From Comamonadaceae bacterium (lineage in GTDB: Bacteria; Pseudomonadota; Gammaproteobacteria; Burkholderiales; Burkholderiaceae_C): a DNA stretch of 40,249 bases. Each line of letters starts with the position of its first letter. Position 1 is the stretch's first letter. Below, one piece after another: positions 15,444 through 23,984 of this stretch. The notes beneath the pieces were generated by a model. It did no database searches. It had not been told where the DNA came from and saw only the letters and a list, made by a program, of their open reading frames with translations. Both the position numbers and the translations under genes were made by a program. The stretch is from NCBI GenBank assembly GCA_027488115.1, contig JAIYCG010000013.1, positions 1 to 40,249 on the forward strand, given 5' to 3'.

Positions 15444-17504
15444 TCAAGCTTTCTTCAGCAATGCCACTTCAACCTGGCAATCGTAAAACACAGGCGCACG
15501 GCCTAAATCGGTCAGCAGCTGGCTGGTCACTTCGTTCACATTGGTGCCGTTCAATCCCATCTTGCGCCACCAAATTCCCAGCCCATTGACAACCCCCGCA
15601 CGCGCACGCAATGAGACGTCGGCTTTGCAATGGTATTCACCGCGGTCATTGAACACTTTCACAGTGTCCCCCGTGGCAATGCCGCGAGCAGCAGCATCGA
15701 ACGAGTTGATCTCTACCAAAGGCTCTTTTTCAATGTCGCGCAAACTGTCGACATTGACAAAAGAAGAGTTCAAGAAATTGCGAGCAGGCGGTGAAATCAT
15801 GGCCAAGGGGTAGGCACTGCCTGCTACGGGCACTTCGTAATTGGGAATGTGATTGGGCAAGGGGTCTAGGCCTTGTGCGGCCAAGCGATCGCTCACAAAT
15901 TCGCAACGGCCTGAAGGTGTTGCAAAACCGCCCTCGGCAAAAGGTGCATCGGGTACTTTCAAGGACACAAAGCCATTGGACAATAGCGCGTCAAAATCGA
16001 CACCAGTACCCACAGCAGTTCGGCACAAACTCACATCGTCTTCACTGAAACAAGGCTCATCGAAGCCCATGGCTTTGGCCAACAAGCGAAAAATTTCGCT
16101 GTTCGATTTAGCCTGACCAACCGGCTCGATGGCAGGCCGATTAAGCAACACATCTGTGTGACCATAACTGCCCTGCACATCCCAGTGCTCAAGTTGCGTG
16201 GTGGCGGGCAACACATAGTCGGCGTAGTCGGCCGTGTCGGTTTGAAAATGTTCCATCACCACGGTGAACAAATCTTCGCGCGCAAAGCCTTGCACCACTT
16301 TGCCCGACTGCGGCGCAATGGCCACAGGGTTGCTGTTGTAAACCAACAAGGCTTTGACTTGCGGGCCCCACTCGGCACTGCCCGCATGATTCAAGTCATT
16401 GCCAAGGGTAGACATGTTCAAGGTTCTAGGACGACGCGAGCCCAATAAATCGGGCCTGTGCAAATCGACTTTGTTCACTTTGAAATTGCTCGAACTGCTG
16501 AGCAGCAGGCCACCAGCGCGGTCGCGCCAAGCGCCTGTGAGTGCTGGCAAACAAGCCACAGCCCTGACCGCATTGGCGCCGCCCTTCACCCTTTGCATGC
16601 CGTAGTTCAATCGGATGGCGGCCTTCTGTGTGGTGCCCCAATCTTTGGCCAATTCTCGTATCAAGGATTCATCAATGCCGCAAACTTCTGCGGCACGGGA
16701 CAAGGTCCAAGTCATGGCACGTTCGCGCAATGCATCCCATCCCAAAGTGTATTTTTCAATGTAGTCCTGATCGAGCCAATCATTCACCACCAACTCACGC
16801 ATCACCGCCAAGGCCAGTGCAGCATCTGTACCGGGTTGTATGGCCAAATGCACATGGCATTTTTCGGCCGTTTCGCTCATGCGGGGGTCAATGCAAATGA
16901 GCTTGGCGCCATGGCGTTTGGCCTCTTGCGCTCGGCGCCAAAAATGGATGTTGCTGGTGATGGAGTTGCTGCCCCAAATGACGATCAATTTAGATTCAGA
17001 AAAGAATTCGGTTTGCATGCCGAACTTGCCGCCCAAGGTGTACACCAAGCCCTCGCCCCCCGCTGAAGCGCAGATGGTTCGGTCGAGCAAGGAAGCGCCT
17101 ATTTTGTGAAAAAAGCGCGAGGCCATCGATTCACTTTGCACCCAACCCATGGTGCCGCCGTAGCTGTAGGGCAAGATGGCTTCAGGGTTGCTGGCCGCAA
17201 TGGTTTTGAGCTTGGCGGAAATGTCCGCAATGGCCTCTTCCCATGTCACTTGAACAAACTGTCCTGACCCTTTAGGGCCGGAGCGCTTCAAGGGAAACAG
17301 CAAACGATCTGGGCTGTATGTTCGCTCTGTGTAACGCGACACTTTGGTGCAAAGCACCCCTTGTGTGTGCTTGTGATCAGGGTTGCCCTGCACCTTCACG
17401 GCGCGCCCGTTTTCTACGGTGGTGATCAAGGCGCAGGTGTCTGGGCAGTCGTGGGGACACAAACCAAGCACCACGGCATTATTTTCAAGCACTGAATTTG
17501 TCAT
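15444..17504 (-). CDS. Molybdopterin-dependent oxidoreductase (formate dehydrogenase/DMSO reductase superfamily)
   Basis: This 686-residue enzyme has an N-terminal [4Fe-4S] ligand set C16-C20-C24 (CPHDCPDTC) and C52 (GVLCTK). The Mo-bis-MGD domains follow (SYGGTMGWVQ, WGSNSITSNIHFW, NYGMQRVKGGANA, NSNPVAIAPQ). The C-terminal MGD-binding barrel contains ISPPARNFLNSSF and VKVFNDRGEYHCKA. There is no twin-arginine signal and no membrane segment, so it is probably cytoplasmic. It resembles the single-subunit 'molybdopterin oxidoreductase family protein' group rather than a named formate or nitrate enzyme. No electron-transfer partner subunit is adjacent. The substrate is unknown. The ATG at 17504 is divergent from the M20 gene. 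Confidence 0.85.
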   Translation of the reverse strand: MTNSVLENNAVVLGLCPHDCPDTCALITTVENGRAVKVQGNPDHKHTQGVLCTKVSRYTERTYSPDRLLFPLKRSGPKGSGQFVQVTWEEAIADISAKLKTIAASNPEAILPYSYGGTMGWVQSESMASRFFHKIGASLLDRTICASAGGEGLVYTLGGKFGMQTEFFSESKLIVIWGSNSITSNIHFWRRAQEAKRHGAKLICIDPRMSETAEKCHVHLAIQPGTDAALALAVMRELVVNDWLDQDYIEKYTLGWDALRERAMTWTLSRAAEVCGIDESLIRELAKDWGTTQKAAIRLNYGMQRVKGGANAVRAVACLPALTGAWRDRAGGLLLSSSSNFKVNKVDLHRPDLLGSRRPRTLNMSTLGNDLNHAGSAEWGPQVKALLVYNSNPVAIAPQSGKVVQGFAREDLFTVVMEHFQTDTADYADYVLPATTQLEHWDVQGSYGHTDVLLNRPAIEPVGQAKSNSEIFRLLAKAMGFDEPCFSEDDVSLCRTAVGTGVDFDALLSNGFVSLKVPDAPFAEGGFATPSGRCEFVSDRLAAQGLDPLPNHIPNYEVPVAGSAYPLAMISPPARNFLNSSFVNVDSLRDIEKEPLVEINSFDAAARGIATGDTVKVFNDRGEYHCKADVSLRARAGVVNGLGIWWRKMGLNGTNVNEVTSQLLTDLGRAPVFYDCQVEVALLKKA

Positions 17505-17610
17505 GCATTCATTCTAAAGCGGGCGATTTTGGGGATAACCCTAAATAAAAATGTCCCCGAAGTGCAAAAGGCTTGTAGCGCACTGGCACGAGTCTCGCTA
17601 GACTGTAGCC

Positions 17611-18822
17611 ATGAAAATCATCGACTCCATCCTCACAGACGCGGCCAGCATAGCGGCCATTCGCAAAGACATCCATGCGCATCCCGAGTTGTGCTTCAAA
17701 GAAGTACGAACCGCCGATGTGGTGGCCAAACAATTGACCGACTGGGGCATCCCTATCCACCGCGGCATGGGCACCACAGGGGTTGTCGGTATCGTGCACG
17801 GCCGTGATGGTGGTGCATGCGGCCGCGGCGTTGGCCTCAGAGCCGACATTGACGCCTTGCCGATGCAAGAGTTCAACACCTTTGCCCACGCCAGCAAACA
17901 CCAAGGCAAGATGCACGCTTGCGGCCACGACGGTCACACTGCCATGTTGTTGGCGGCTGCCAAACATTTCTCGAAGCACCGCGACTTTGACGGCACGGTC
18001 TACTTGATCTTCCAACCCGCCGAAGAGGGCGGCGGCGGTGCCCGTGAAATGATCAAAGACGGCATGTTCGAAAAGTTCCCCATGCAAGCCGTTTTTGGCA
18101 TGCACAACTGGCCGGGTGCCCAAGTGGGTACTTTCGCTGTTAGCCCTGGCCCCGTCATGGCGTCTAGCAACGAGTTCAAGATTACCATTCACGGCAAAGG
18201 CAGCCATGCCGCCCTGCCCCACAATGGCATCGACCCCGTTCCAGTAGCCTGCCAATTGGTGCAAGCTTTCCAAACCATCATCTCGCGCAACAAAAAGCCC
18301 GTCGATGCAGGCGTCATCTCTGTCACCATGGTTCACGCGGGTGAAGCCACCAACGTCGTGCCCGATTTCTGCGTCATTCAAGGCACTGTGCGTACCTTCA
18401 CCCTCGAAGTGCTCGACCTCATTGAAAACCGCATGAAGCAAATCACAGAAAACCTGTGCGCCGCTTTCGATGCCAAGCCCGAGTTTCACTTCAACCGCAA
18501 CTATCCCCCCACCATCAACAGCGCCACCGAAGCCAACTTTGCACGCCAAGTGATGGAAGGCATTGTGGGCAAAGACAATGTGATGGTGCAAGAGCCCACC
18601 ATGGGCGCCGAAGATTTCTCTTTCATGCTGCAAGCCAAGCCAGGCGCTTATGTCTTCATTGCCAACGGCGACGGCTCACACCGCGAAATGGGCCACGGCG
18701 CAGGTCCCTGCATGTTGCACAACCCCAGCTACGACTTCAACGACGACCTCATTCCTTTGGGCGGTACGTATTGGGTTGAATTGGCCACACAATGGCTGGC
18801 CAACCCCACCCAAACAAAGTAA
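17611..18822 (+). CDS. M20 family amidohydrolase / aminoacylase (hippurate-hydrolase-like)
   Basis: This 403-residue cytoplasmic metal-dependent peptidase or amidohydrolase is likely to hydrolyse N-acyl amino acids. Metal and catalytic residues are visible: H102-A-C104-G-H106-D-G-H, the pair E138-E139 in PAEEGGGG, and a C-terminal histidine in GAGPCMLHNPSYDFND. HAHPEL at residues 22-27 is the usual amidohydrolase start region. Codons are strongly biased to C at the third position (GCC, AAC, ATC, GTC), more than in neighbouring genes. That fits high expression and also leaves a long spurious open frame on the opposite strand. It is monocistronic: a terminator follows 36 nt after the stop. Substrate specificity within the family is not certain. 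Confidence 0.88.
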   Translation: MKIIDSILTDAASIAAIRKDIHAHPELCFKEVRTADVVAKQLTDWGIPIHRGMGTTGVVGIVHGRDGGACGRGVGLRADIDALPMQEFNTFAHASKHQGKMHACGHDGHTAMLLAAAKHFSKHRDFDGTVYLIFQPAEEGGGGAREMIKDGMFEKFPMQAVFGMHNWPGAQVGTFAVSPGPVMASSNEFKITIHGKGSHAALPHNGIDPVPVACQLVQAFQTIISRNKKPVDAGVISVTMVHAGEATNVVPDFCVIQGTVRTFTLEVLDLIENRMKQITENLCAAFDAKPEFHFNRNYPPTINSATEANFARQVMEGIVGKDNVMVQEPTMGAEDFSFMLQAKPGAYVFIANGDGSHREMGHGAGPCMLHNPSYDFNDDLIPLGGTYWVELATQWLANPTQTK

Positions 18823-18858
18823 GCTTCTGCTTCAGTCGAGTTTTGACTTCTCTCTATT

Positions 18859-18880
18859 GAAGCCCTTCGGGGCTTCTTTC
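18859..18880 (+). terminator. Rho-independent terminator after the M20 gene
   Basis: A perfect 7-bp stem GAAGCCC / GGGCTTC closes a stable TTCG tetraloop and is followed by TTTC. It sits 36 nt after the amidohydrolase stop and 14 nt before the next start. Some read-through into the following operon is likely because the T-tract is short. Confidence 0.8.
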
Positions 18881-18893
18881 ATTTGGACCTCTC

Positions 18894-19976
18894 ATGACAA
18901 ACATTCACGATGCATTTTCTAAAAGTTATGCCGAAGCACGTCAAAAGTTTTTAAGTGCCGCTCAAAGTGCTGGCCTGCAGGTTGAATCGCACATTCACCC
19001 AGACAAAGGACGCGACGGCGAGGAACTGGCCATGGATGTGGTGCGCGAAGGCCCATCGACCGCCCAACAAGTTTTACTCATCAGCAGTGCTTGCCATGGG
19101 GTTGAGGGCTATTGCGGCAGTGGTGTTCAAATTGATGCACTTCGCAATGCGGACTGGCACAAAGCCGTTTCAGAAAGCGGCGTTGCCGTGGTGTATGTGC
19201 ACGCTTTAAATCCGCATGGCTTTTCGCATGTGCGTCGTGTCACCCAAGAAAACGTCGACCTCAACCGAAACTTCCACGACTTCAGCAAACCTTTGCCCGA
19301 CAACACGGCCTACAAAGAGGTTCAGCACTTGTTGTTGCCCGACCAATGGCCACCCAACGAAGCCAACCAGCAAGCCACCCTGCAATTCATTGCGCAACAC
19401 GGCATGCCCAAATTACAAGCGGCCGTGTCGCAAGGTCAGCACCACCATCCTGAAGGCCTGTTCTTTGGCGGGCAAGCGCCTACATGGAGCAACCAAACCA
19501 TTCGAAAAGTCCTTCAAAAACAAGCAGCCTCCGCCCAAAAATTGGCCTGGATTGACCTGCACACAGGCCTTGGCCCAAGCGGTGTGGGCGAGCGCATTTA
19601 TGCCGGCGCCAACGATGCGGCAGCCATTGCACGCGCGCGCCAATGGTGGGGCCCAGGCATCACCTCCATTTACGATGGCAGCTCTACTTCTGCATTTCTC
19701 ACAGGCCTCATGTGGATGTCAGTGCAAGACGAATGCCCGCACGCCGAATACACCGGCATTGCCCTAGAGTACGGCACGCTGCCCATGAACGACATGCTCA
19801 TGGCGCTCAGAGCCGACCATTGGTTGCACATTCACCCTGAAGCGCCTGATGAACTCAAGCAAAGCATCAAAAACCAAATCTTCTCGGCCTTCTACACCGA
19901 TACCGATGTGTGGCGCGAGCAAATCATTTCTCAAGCTCGCGAGGCCATGTTCCAAGCTGTTGAAGGTTTGAAATGA
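18894..19976 (+). CDS. DUF2817 (M14-like) zinc carboxypeptidase family protein
   Basis: This 360-residue protein of the DUF2817 family is related in fold to zinc carboxypeptidases and aspartoacylases. Zinc-site-like residues are visible in SSACHGVEGYCGSG (H and E), and later in LAWIDLHTGLGPSG (H). The stretch HALNPHGFSHVRRV then TQENVDLNRNF is strongly family-typical. There is no signal peptide. The ATG at 18894 begins the first gene of a four-gene run. Its stop overlaps the next start as ATGA (19973-19976), so translation is coupled. The substrate is unknown; a deacylase or peptidase role is inferred from the fold. Confidence 0.8.
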   Translation: MTNIHDAFSKSYAEARQKFLSAAQSAGLQVESHIHPDKGRDGEELAMDVVREGPSTAQQVLLISSACHGVEGYCGSGVQIDALRNADWHKAVSESGVAVVYVHALNPHGFSHVRRVTQENVDLNRNFHDFSKPLPDNTAYKEVQHLLLPDQWPPNEANQQATLQFIAQHGMPKLQAAVSQGQHHHPEGLFFGGQAPTWSNQTIRKVLQKQAASAQKLAWIDLHTGLGPSGVGERIYAGANDAAAIARARQWWGPGITSIYDGSSTSAFLTGLMWMSVQDECPHAEYTGIALEYGTLPMNDMLMALRADHWLHIHPEAPDELKQSIKNQIFSAFYTDTDVWREQIISQAREAMFQAVEGLK

Positions 19977-20938
19977 ACCACTCACCAGCTCGCGTCCTTT
20001 TGTTGGGTGGTACCGGCTTTGTAGGCCGCCATGTTTGCGAGAAGCTCACACGCTTGGGTTGCAGCATGACCGTCATCACGCGCCGCACTGGCCAAGCCAA
20101 TGCTGTCAAAAATTTACCGCGCGTTCATGTCGTTGAAGGCGATGTTGGCAACCTAGAATTTTTAACGCAGTGCATGCAGCAGCACGATGTGGTCATTAAC
20201 CTGATTGCCATCTTGCACGGCACACCTGCTGCGTTTGAAAAAGCCCATGTGCAATTGCCAAACATCATCGCCAAAGCTTGCCAGGCCAGTGGTGTGCTTC
20301 GCCTGATTCACATCAGCGCTTTGGGTGCCAGCCTCACGGGGCCTTCAGAGTACCAGCGCAGCAAAGCGCGCGGTGAAGAGGCACTGAAGCAAGCGGGTCT
20401 AGCACTTACCTTGCTGCAGCCCAGTGTGATCTTTGGCAAAGAAGACAAGTTTTTAAACTTATTCGCTCAACTTCAAAGCATCACCCCCATCGTGCCCTTG
20501 GCTGGGGCCCCAACACGTTTTCAAGCCGTGTGGGTGGAAGACGTGGCCCGTGCAGTGTCCCAGTGTGTTTTAAGCCGGGACACCGCCGGAAAGACCTACG
20601 AGCTTTGCGGCCCCGAAGTTTTCACACTGCAACAATTGGTTCAAAAATCGGGGCAGTGGGCGGGTATTCGCCAAGGCAAAGGGCGTTTGGTTTTTGGCAT
20701 TCCCCATGCACTGGCATGGCTGCAGGCCTTTCTAATGGAATTGGCGCCAGGACAGCCCTTAATGAGCCGCGACAACCTCGCCTCTATGAAAGTTGACAAT
20801 GTGGCGTCAGGCCATGCGCTGGGCCTGAAAGATCTGGGCATTCAGGCTTCTGCAGCCAGCAGCATTGCACCCACCTACTTAGGAACCCAAGGACCTAGCA
20901 CCTCACTCAACGATTACCGAGCCAAAGCAGGACGTTAA
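19973..20938 (+). CDS. NAD(P)-binding protein, complex I NDUFA9-like / SDR-a5 type
   Basis: This 321-residue extended/atypical short-chain dehydrogenase relative has an N-terminal Rossmann motif LLLGGTGFVGRHV (about residues 9-21). The mid-region HISALGASLTGPSEYQRSKARGE shows the Y...K pair (YQRSK) in the NDUFA9-like pattern. Bacterial members are usually annotated 'complex I NDUFA9 subunit family protein' but are not part of bacterial complex I. They may handle ubiquinone or sugar-nucleotide-type substrates, which is not established. It overlaps the DUF2817 gene by 4 bp and is followed after 4 bp by a GST gene. Confidence 0.83.
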   Translation: MNHSPARVLLLGGTGFVGRHVCEKLTRLGCSMTVITRRTGQANAVKNLPRVHVVEGDVGNLEFLTQCMQQHDVVINLIAILHGTPAAFEKAHVQLPNIIAKACQASGVLRLIHISALGASLTGPSEYQRSKARGEEALKQAGLALTLLQPSVIFGKEDKFLNLFAQLQSITPIVPLAGAPTRFQAVWVEDVARAVSQCVLSRDTAGKTYELCGPEVFTLQQLVQKSGQWAGIRQGKGRLVFGIPHALAWLQAFLMELAPGQPLMSRDNLASMKVDNVASGHALGLKDLGIQASAASSIAPTYLGTQGPSTSLNDYRAKAGR

Positions 20939-20942
20939 ACCC

Positions 20943-21623
20943 ATGAAACTCTACATCGCCAACAAAAACTACTCCTCATGGTCCATGCGCCCATGGGTCA
21001 TGCTCAAGCAAGCGGGCATTGAATTTGAAGAAGTCATGGTGCGCTTTGATGGGTTCGACGCTCAGTCTAAGTTCAAGCAAACCTTGAAAGACATCAATCC
21101 TGTGGGTAAAGTGCCCGTGCTGGTCGATGGCGATTTGGCCGTTTGGGACACCTTGTCCATTGCAGAATATGCTGCCGAGAAATTTGCCGACAAGCAGCTC
21201 TGGCCCCGCAATGTGTCCGACCGCGCAAGAGCCCGCAGCATTTGCGCCGAAATGCACAGCGGCTTCATGGGCATTCGAAGTGCATGCCCCATGAACATTG
21301 ACGCTTATTTGCCAGAAATTGGCGCGCTGGCCCTGCGCGACAAAGAAGCTGTGCGCAACGATTTAAATCGCATTGACCATTTGTTCTCGTCGCTGCTTCA
21401 AGAACACAAAGGCCCCATGTTGTTTGGCGAATTCAGTATTCCAGATGCCTATTTTTCACCCGTGGTCATGCGCATCAAAACCTATGCATTGCCAGTGAGT
21501 TCAGACACGCAGGCCTACATCGATCGTTTGTGCGGCATGCCCGGCGTGAAAGCCTGGATCGATGGCGCATTGGCCGAAAAAGACTTCATTGATTTTGAAG
21601 AGCCCTTCCGCACCAAACCCTGA
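20943..21623 (+). CDS. Glutathione S-transferase family protein
   Basis: This 226-residue protein has an N-terminal thioredoxin-like domain (MKLYIANKNYSSWSMRPWVM) with the SSWS motif that supplies the catalytic serine in this subgroup. A cis-proline glutathione site follows (GKVPVLVDGDLAVWDTLSI). The C-terminal domain is all-helical. The YSSWSMRPW signature is characteristic of a bacterial GST subgroup of unassigned substrate, near the zeta/theta types. It lies inside a compact operon, and its TGA stop directly abuts the ATG of cca. Confidence 0.9.
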   Translation: MKLYIANKNYSSWSMRPWVMLKQAGIEFEEVMVRFDGFDAQSKFKQTLKDINPVGKVPVLVDGDLAVWDTLSIAEYAAEKFADKQLWPRNVSDRARARSICAEMHSGFMGIRSACPMNIDAYLPEIGALALRDKEAVRNDLNRIDHLFSSLLQEHKGPMLFGEFSIPDAYFSPVVMRIKTYALPVSSDTQAYIDRLCGMPGVKAWIDGALAEKDFIDFEEPFRTKP

Positions 21624-22910
21624 ATGCCCAGTTTGCAAATCTTCAGCGTTGGGGGTGCCATTCGCGACGCCCTGTTAGACCAACCGGTCAAAGACAAAGA
21701 CTGGGTGGTAGTTGGGGGCACGCCCAAAGAAATGACTGAGTTGGGCTACACCACCGTGGGCAAAGACTTCCCTGTTTTTTTGCATCCCGCATCGCGCGAA
21801 GAATATGCGCTGGCCCGCACTGAACGCAAAACCGCGCCAGGCTACAAAGGCTTTGTGGTGCATGCCTCTCCCGAAGTTTCTTTGGAAGAAGATTTAGCCA
21901 GACGCGACCTGACCATCAACGCCATGGCCTTGCCACAAAAGCATGCCACGGCGTTCTTTGACGCGTCACATTCAGTGGCGCAAGCGCTCTTCATGCAACA
22001 TGCCATTGACCCCTTTCATGGCCTGCAAGATCTGAACAACAAAGTCCTTCGCCATGTGACGCTGGCCTTTCGCGAAGACCCTGTTCGCATCTTGCGCGTG
22101 GCTCGCTTTGCGGCCCGCTTTCCCAGTTTTCAAGTGGCTCCAGAAACCATGCAACTGATGCAAGACATGGTGATGGCAGGCGAAGTTGAACATTTGGTGC
22201 CCGAGCGTGTGTGGCAAGAATTGGCCAAAGGCCTCATGACGCCCAAGCCTTCGCGCATGTTTGAAGTACTCAAAGAATGCGGTGCCTTGAAAGTATTATT
22301 GCCAGAAGTAAATCGCTTGTGGGGTGTGCCGCAACGACCCGAATACCATCCAGAAATAGACACGGGGGTGCATCTCATGATGGTGCTCGACATGAGTGCA
22401 CAACTCCATGCGTCATTGCCCGTGCGCGTAGCATGCCTCATGCACGACCTGGGCAAAGGCACCACACCCAAAGAAGAGTGGCCGCGTCACATTGCCCACG
22501 AACTGCGCAGCGCCAAATTACTCCTACAAGTGTGTGAGCGACTGCGCATTCCCGTTGAGTGCAAAGAATTGTCCGATGTGGTGGCGCGTGAACATGGCAA
22601 CATTCACCGTAGCCAAGACTTGAATGCCGCCGCCCTCATGCGTTTGCTGGAAAGGTGCGATGCCATTCGAAAACCTGAACGCATGACTGACATTTTGTTG
22701 GCCTGTGAATGCGATGCCAGGGGCCGCAAGGGTTTTGAAAATGAGGCTTATGGGCCAAGCGCTAGATTACAAGAAGTGCTCAAGGCGGCATTGTCTGTCA
22801 CGACATCGACCATTGCCGACCAGGCGCAAAAACAGGGCCTCACGGGCCCTGCTGTTGGCGAAAAAATACATGAAGCCAGAGTGGCTGCTATTGCCCATTT
22901 AAAGGCTTAG
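21624..22910 (+). CDS. cca: Multifunctional CCA tRNA nucleotidyltransferase / phosphohydrolase
   Basis: This 428-residue enzyme adds or repairs the 3'-CCA end of tRNA. The class II nucleotidyltransferase head has GGAIRD (residues 10-15) and the metal-binding pair D24/D26 in VKDKDW, then EYALARTERK and RRDLTINAMA. An HD domain (H274-D275 in CLMHDLGKG) adds the phosphodiesterase/phosphatase activity found in the E. coli-type protein. Sequence layout follows E. coli Cca closely. The start codon directly follows the GST stop with no gap, so it depends on upstream translation or a ribosome site within the GST end. It converges on infA, with a 66-bp gap lacking a clear terminator. Confidence 0.95.
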   Translation: MPSLQIFSVGGAIRDALLDQPVKDKDWVVVGGTPKEMTELGYTTVGKDFPVFLHPASREEYALARTERKTAPGYKGFVVHASPEVSLEEDLARRDLTINAMALPQKHATAFFDASHSVAQALFMQHAIDPFHGLQDLNNKVLRHVTLAFREDPVRILRVARFAARFPSFQVAPETMQLMQDMVMAGEVEHLVPERVWQELAKGLMTPKPSRMFEVLKECGALKVLLPEVNRLWGVPQRPEYHPEIDTGVHLMMVLDMSAQLHASLPVRVACLMHDLGKGTTPKEEWPRHIAHELRSAKLLLQVCERLRIPVECKELSDVVAREHGNIHRSQDLNAAALMRLLERCDAIRKPERMTDILLACECDARGRKGFENEAYGPSARLQEVLKAALSVTTSTIADQAQKQGLTGPAVGEKIHEARVAAIAHLKA

Positions 22911-22976
22911 GCTCACCGCTCTTCTTTGTTCACCCTCAGTGCGCCTTAAGTTGCGCCTTGATTTGCACCTCTTCAA

Positions 22977-23243
22977 TTAACGTGAAGGTGTGCGAGGCGT
23001 GCGTGGGGCAGCCGGTGGACGGCCAGCCAAGTGGCGGAAGCTGATACGGCCTTTGGTGAGGTCGTAAGGTGACAACTCAAGGGTGACGCGGTCGCCTGCC
23101 AAAATGCGAATGTGGTTCTTGCGCATCTTGCCCGCTGAGTAAGCGATCAACTGGTGCCCGTTGTCCAAGGTGACACGAAAACGTGTGTCAGGTAAAACCT
23201 CGTTCACAACACCCATCTGTTCGATCAAATCTTCTTTCGCCAT
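22977..23243 (-). CDS. infA: Translation initiation factor IF-1, second (C-terminally extended) type
   Basis: This 88-residue OB-fold protein binds the 30S A-site during initiation. The core follows canonical IF-1 ([48 protein letters not shown]). It is followed by an extra proline/arginine-rich tail of about 15 residues ([15 protein letters not shown]). Canonical IF-1 is about 72 residues and is usually encoded in the ribosomal spc operon. This longer form outside it is known in Burkholderiales as an additional IF-1. AAAGGA precedes the ATG. It lies 27 bp after a small conserved-looking gene on the same strand, so the two are probably cotranscribed. Confidence 0.92.
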   Translation of the reverse strand: MAKEDLIEQMGVVNEVLPDTRFRVTLDNGHQLIAYSAGKMRKNHIRILAGDRVTLELSPYDLTKGRISFRHLAGRPPAAPRTPRTPSR

Positions 23244-23270
23244 TTTTTCCTTTCAGGTTCTTTGGGTGGC

Positions 23271-23516
23271 TTAGTGGGCCTGCGTGGTTGAACGCACCCA
23301 ATCTAAACCCTGTGCCATTGCAAAACTGGCTGCAGCATCGCGGGTGGCGAAGTCGTTGGTAAAACACATCACCCTGTCGGTACTGGCACTGCCACGCCCA
23401 CTTGCCACTGAGACCTGCGCCGCAAAACGGCCACAAGGCAAAGCGCGCGGGCAAGCGGCAATGCGATATTTTCCCACGGTGACGGGGGTATTTTCAAAAG
23501 TAATCGTATGAATCAT
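23271..23516 (-). CDS. Small protein of unknown function upstream of infA
   Basis: This 81-residue, mildly basic protein has no signal peptide or membrane segment (VTVGKYRIAACPRALPCGRF, then AAQVSVASGRGSAS). The C-terminus contains a predicted short helix (ATRDAAASFAMAQGLDWV). I do not recognise a named domain. Similar small genes beside the extended infA occur in related Burkholderiales as far as I recall, which supports its being real. No good Shine-Dalgarno is seen before the ATG at 23516. Cotranscription with infA hints at a translation or cold-response context, but that is only inference. Confidence 0.6.
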   Translation of the reverse strand: MIHTITFENTPVTVGKYRIAACPRALPCGRFAAQVSVASGRGSASTDRVMCFTNDFATRDAAASFAMAQGLDWVRSTTQAH

Positions 23517-23774
23517 CTAATAAGCTAAAAAATTGGTGTGTGCAGAGCAACACATTAGATTCTTGCCTGCGCACAGGGGCGCTTGCATTTGAATTCAAAT
23601 GACTTGGTTCTGAGCACTCAAAAGGGGGAAGCGTGAAATCAAACCCACCCGAATTTGGGGGTGCGCTGTGCTGTTGCCAAGAACTGCGCTTGTTGTAACC
23701 ACCCATCATTTGGCTTGGGCGTTTGGTCACAAGCACGAACTGTAACACAAATGTTTTAAAACTTGTCTTACTTT
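23517..23774. other. Gene-free gap with a perfect 16-bp palindrome
   Basis: This 258-bp stretch between the small infA-linked gene and the DUF2905 gene has no convincing coding region. A long minus-strand open frame crosses it but lacks a ribosome site and family features. The perfect palindrome CATTTGAATTCAAATG lies at 23586-23601 and could be a dimeric regulator site. The segment likely serves as promoter and long 5' leader for the 81-residue gene and infA. A long leader would fit cold-type control, which the sequence alone does not show. Confidence 0.4.
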
Positions 23775-23969
23775 TTATAAGAACTTGGCAATCAGGGTCA
23801 AGACAAAGCTCAGCAACAAGGTGCTGGTGAGCGGAATGAACCACTCTCGACCGAACAATTTGAAATGAAAGTCACCCGGCAGCTTGCCCAAGCCCATTTT
23901 TTCTAGCCAGGGGCGCACCCAGCTGATGAGCAGCAGCGCCAAAAAAGTCACGATCACCCATCTAAGCAT
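23775..23969 (-). CDS. DUF2905 family small membrane protein
   Basis: This 64-residue protein has two predicted transmembrane helices (about residues 3-18 and 45-62). They are separated by the family motif GLGKLPGDFHFKLFGREWFI. Function is unknown. It lies 15 bp upstream of the DUF2905-to-23985 boundary with the methyltransferase gene on the same strand: the methyltransferase stop is at 23985, and this gene starts at 23969. Coding order is therefore methyltransferase first, then this gene, probably as one transcript. Confidence 0.85.
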   Translation of the reverse strand: MLRWVIVTFLALLLISWVRPWLEKMGLGKLPGDFHFKLFGREWFIPLTSTLLLSFVLTLIAKFL

Positions 23970-23984
23970 GTGCTGAGTCTCTTT

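Noticed and set aside
17509..18633. 374-codon minus-strand open frame
   Set aside because: It lies antisense to the well-supported M20 amidohydrolase and shows no domain, signal or ribosome site. Its length is explained by C-ending codon bias of the true gene.
23494..23844. 116-codon minus-strand open frame across the leader gap
   Set aside because: It overlaps the DUF2905 gene and the 81-residue gene, has low-complexity composition, and has no ribosome site.
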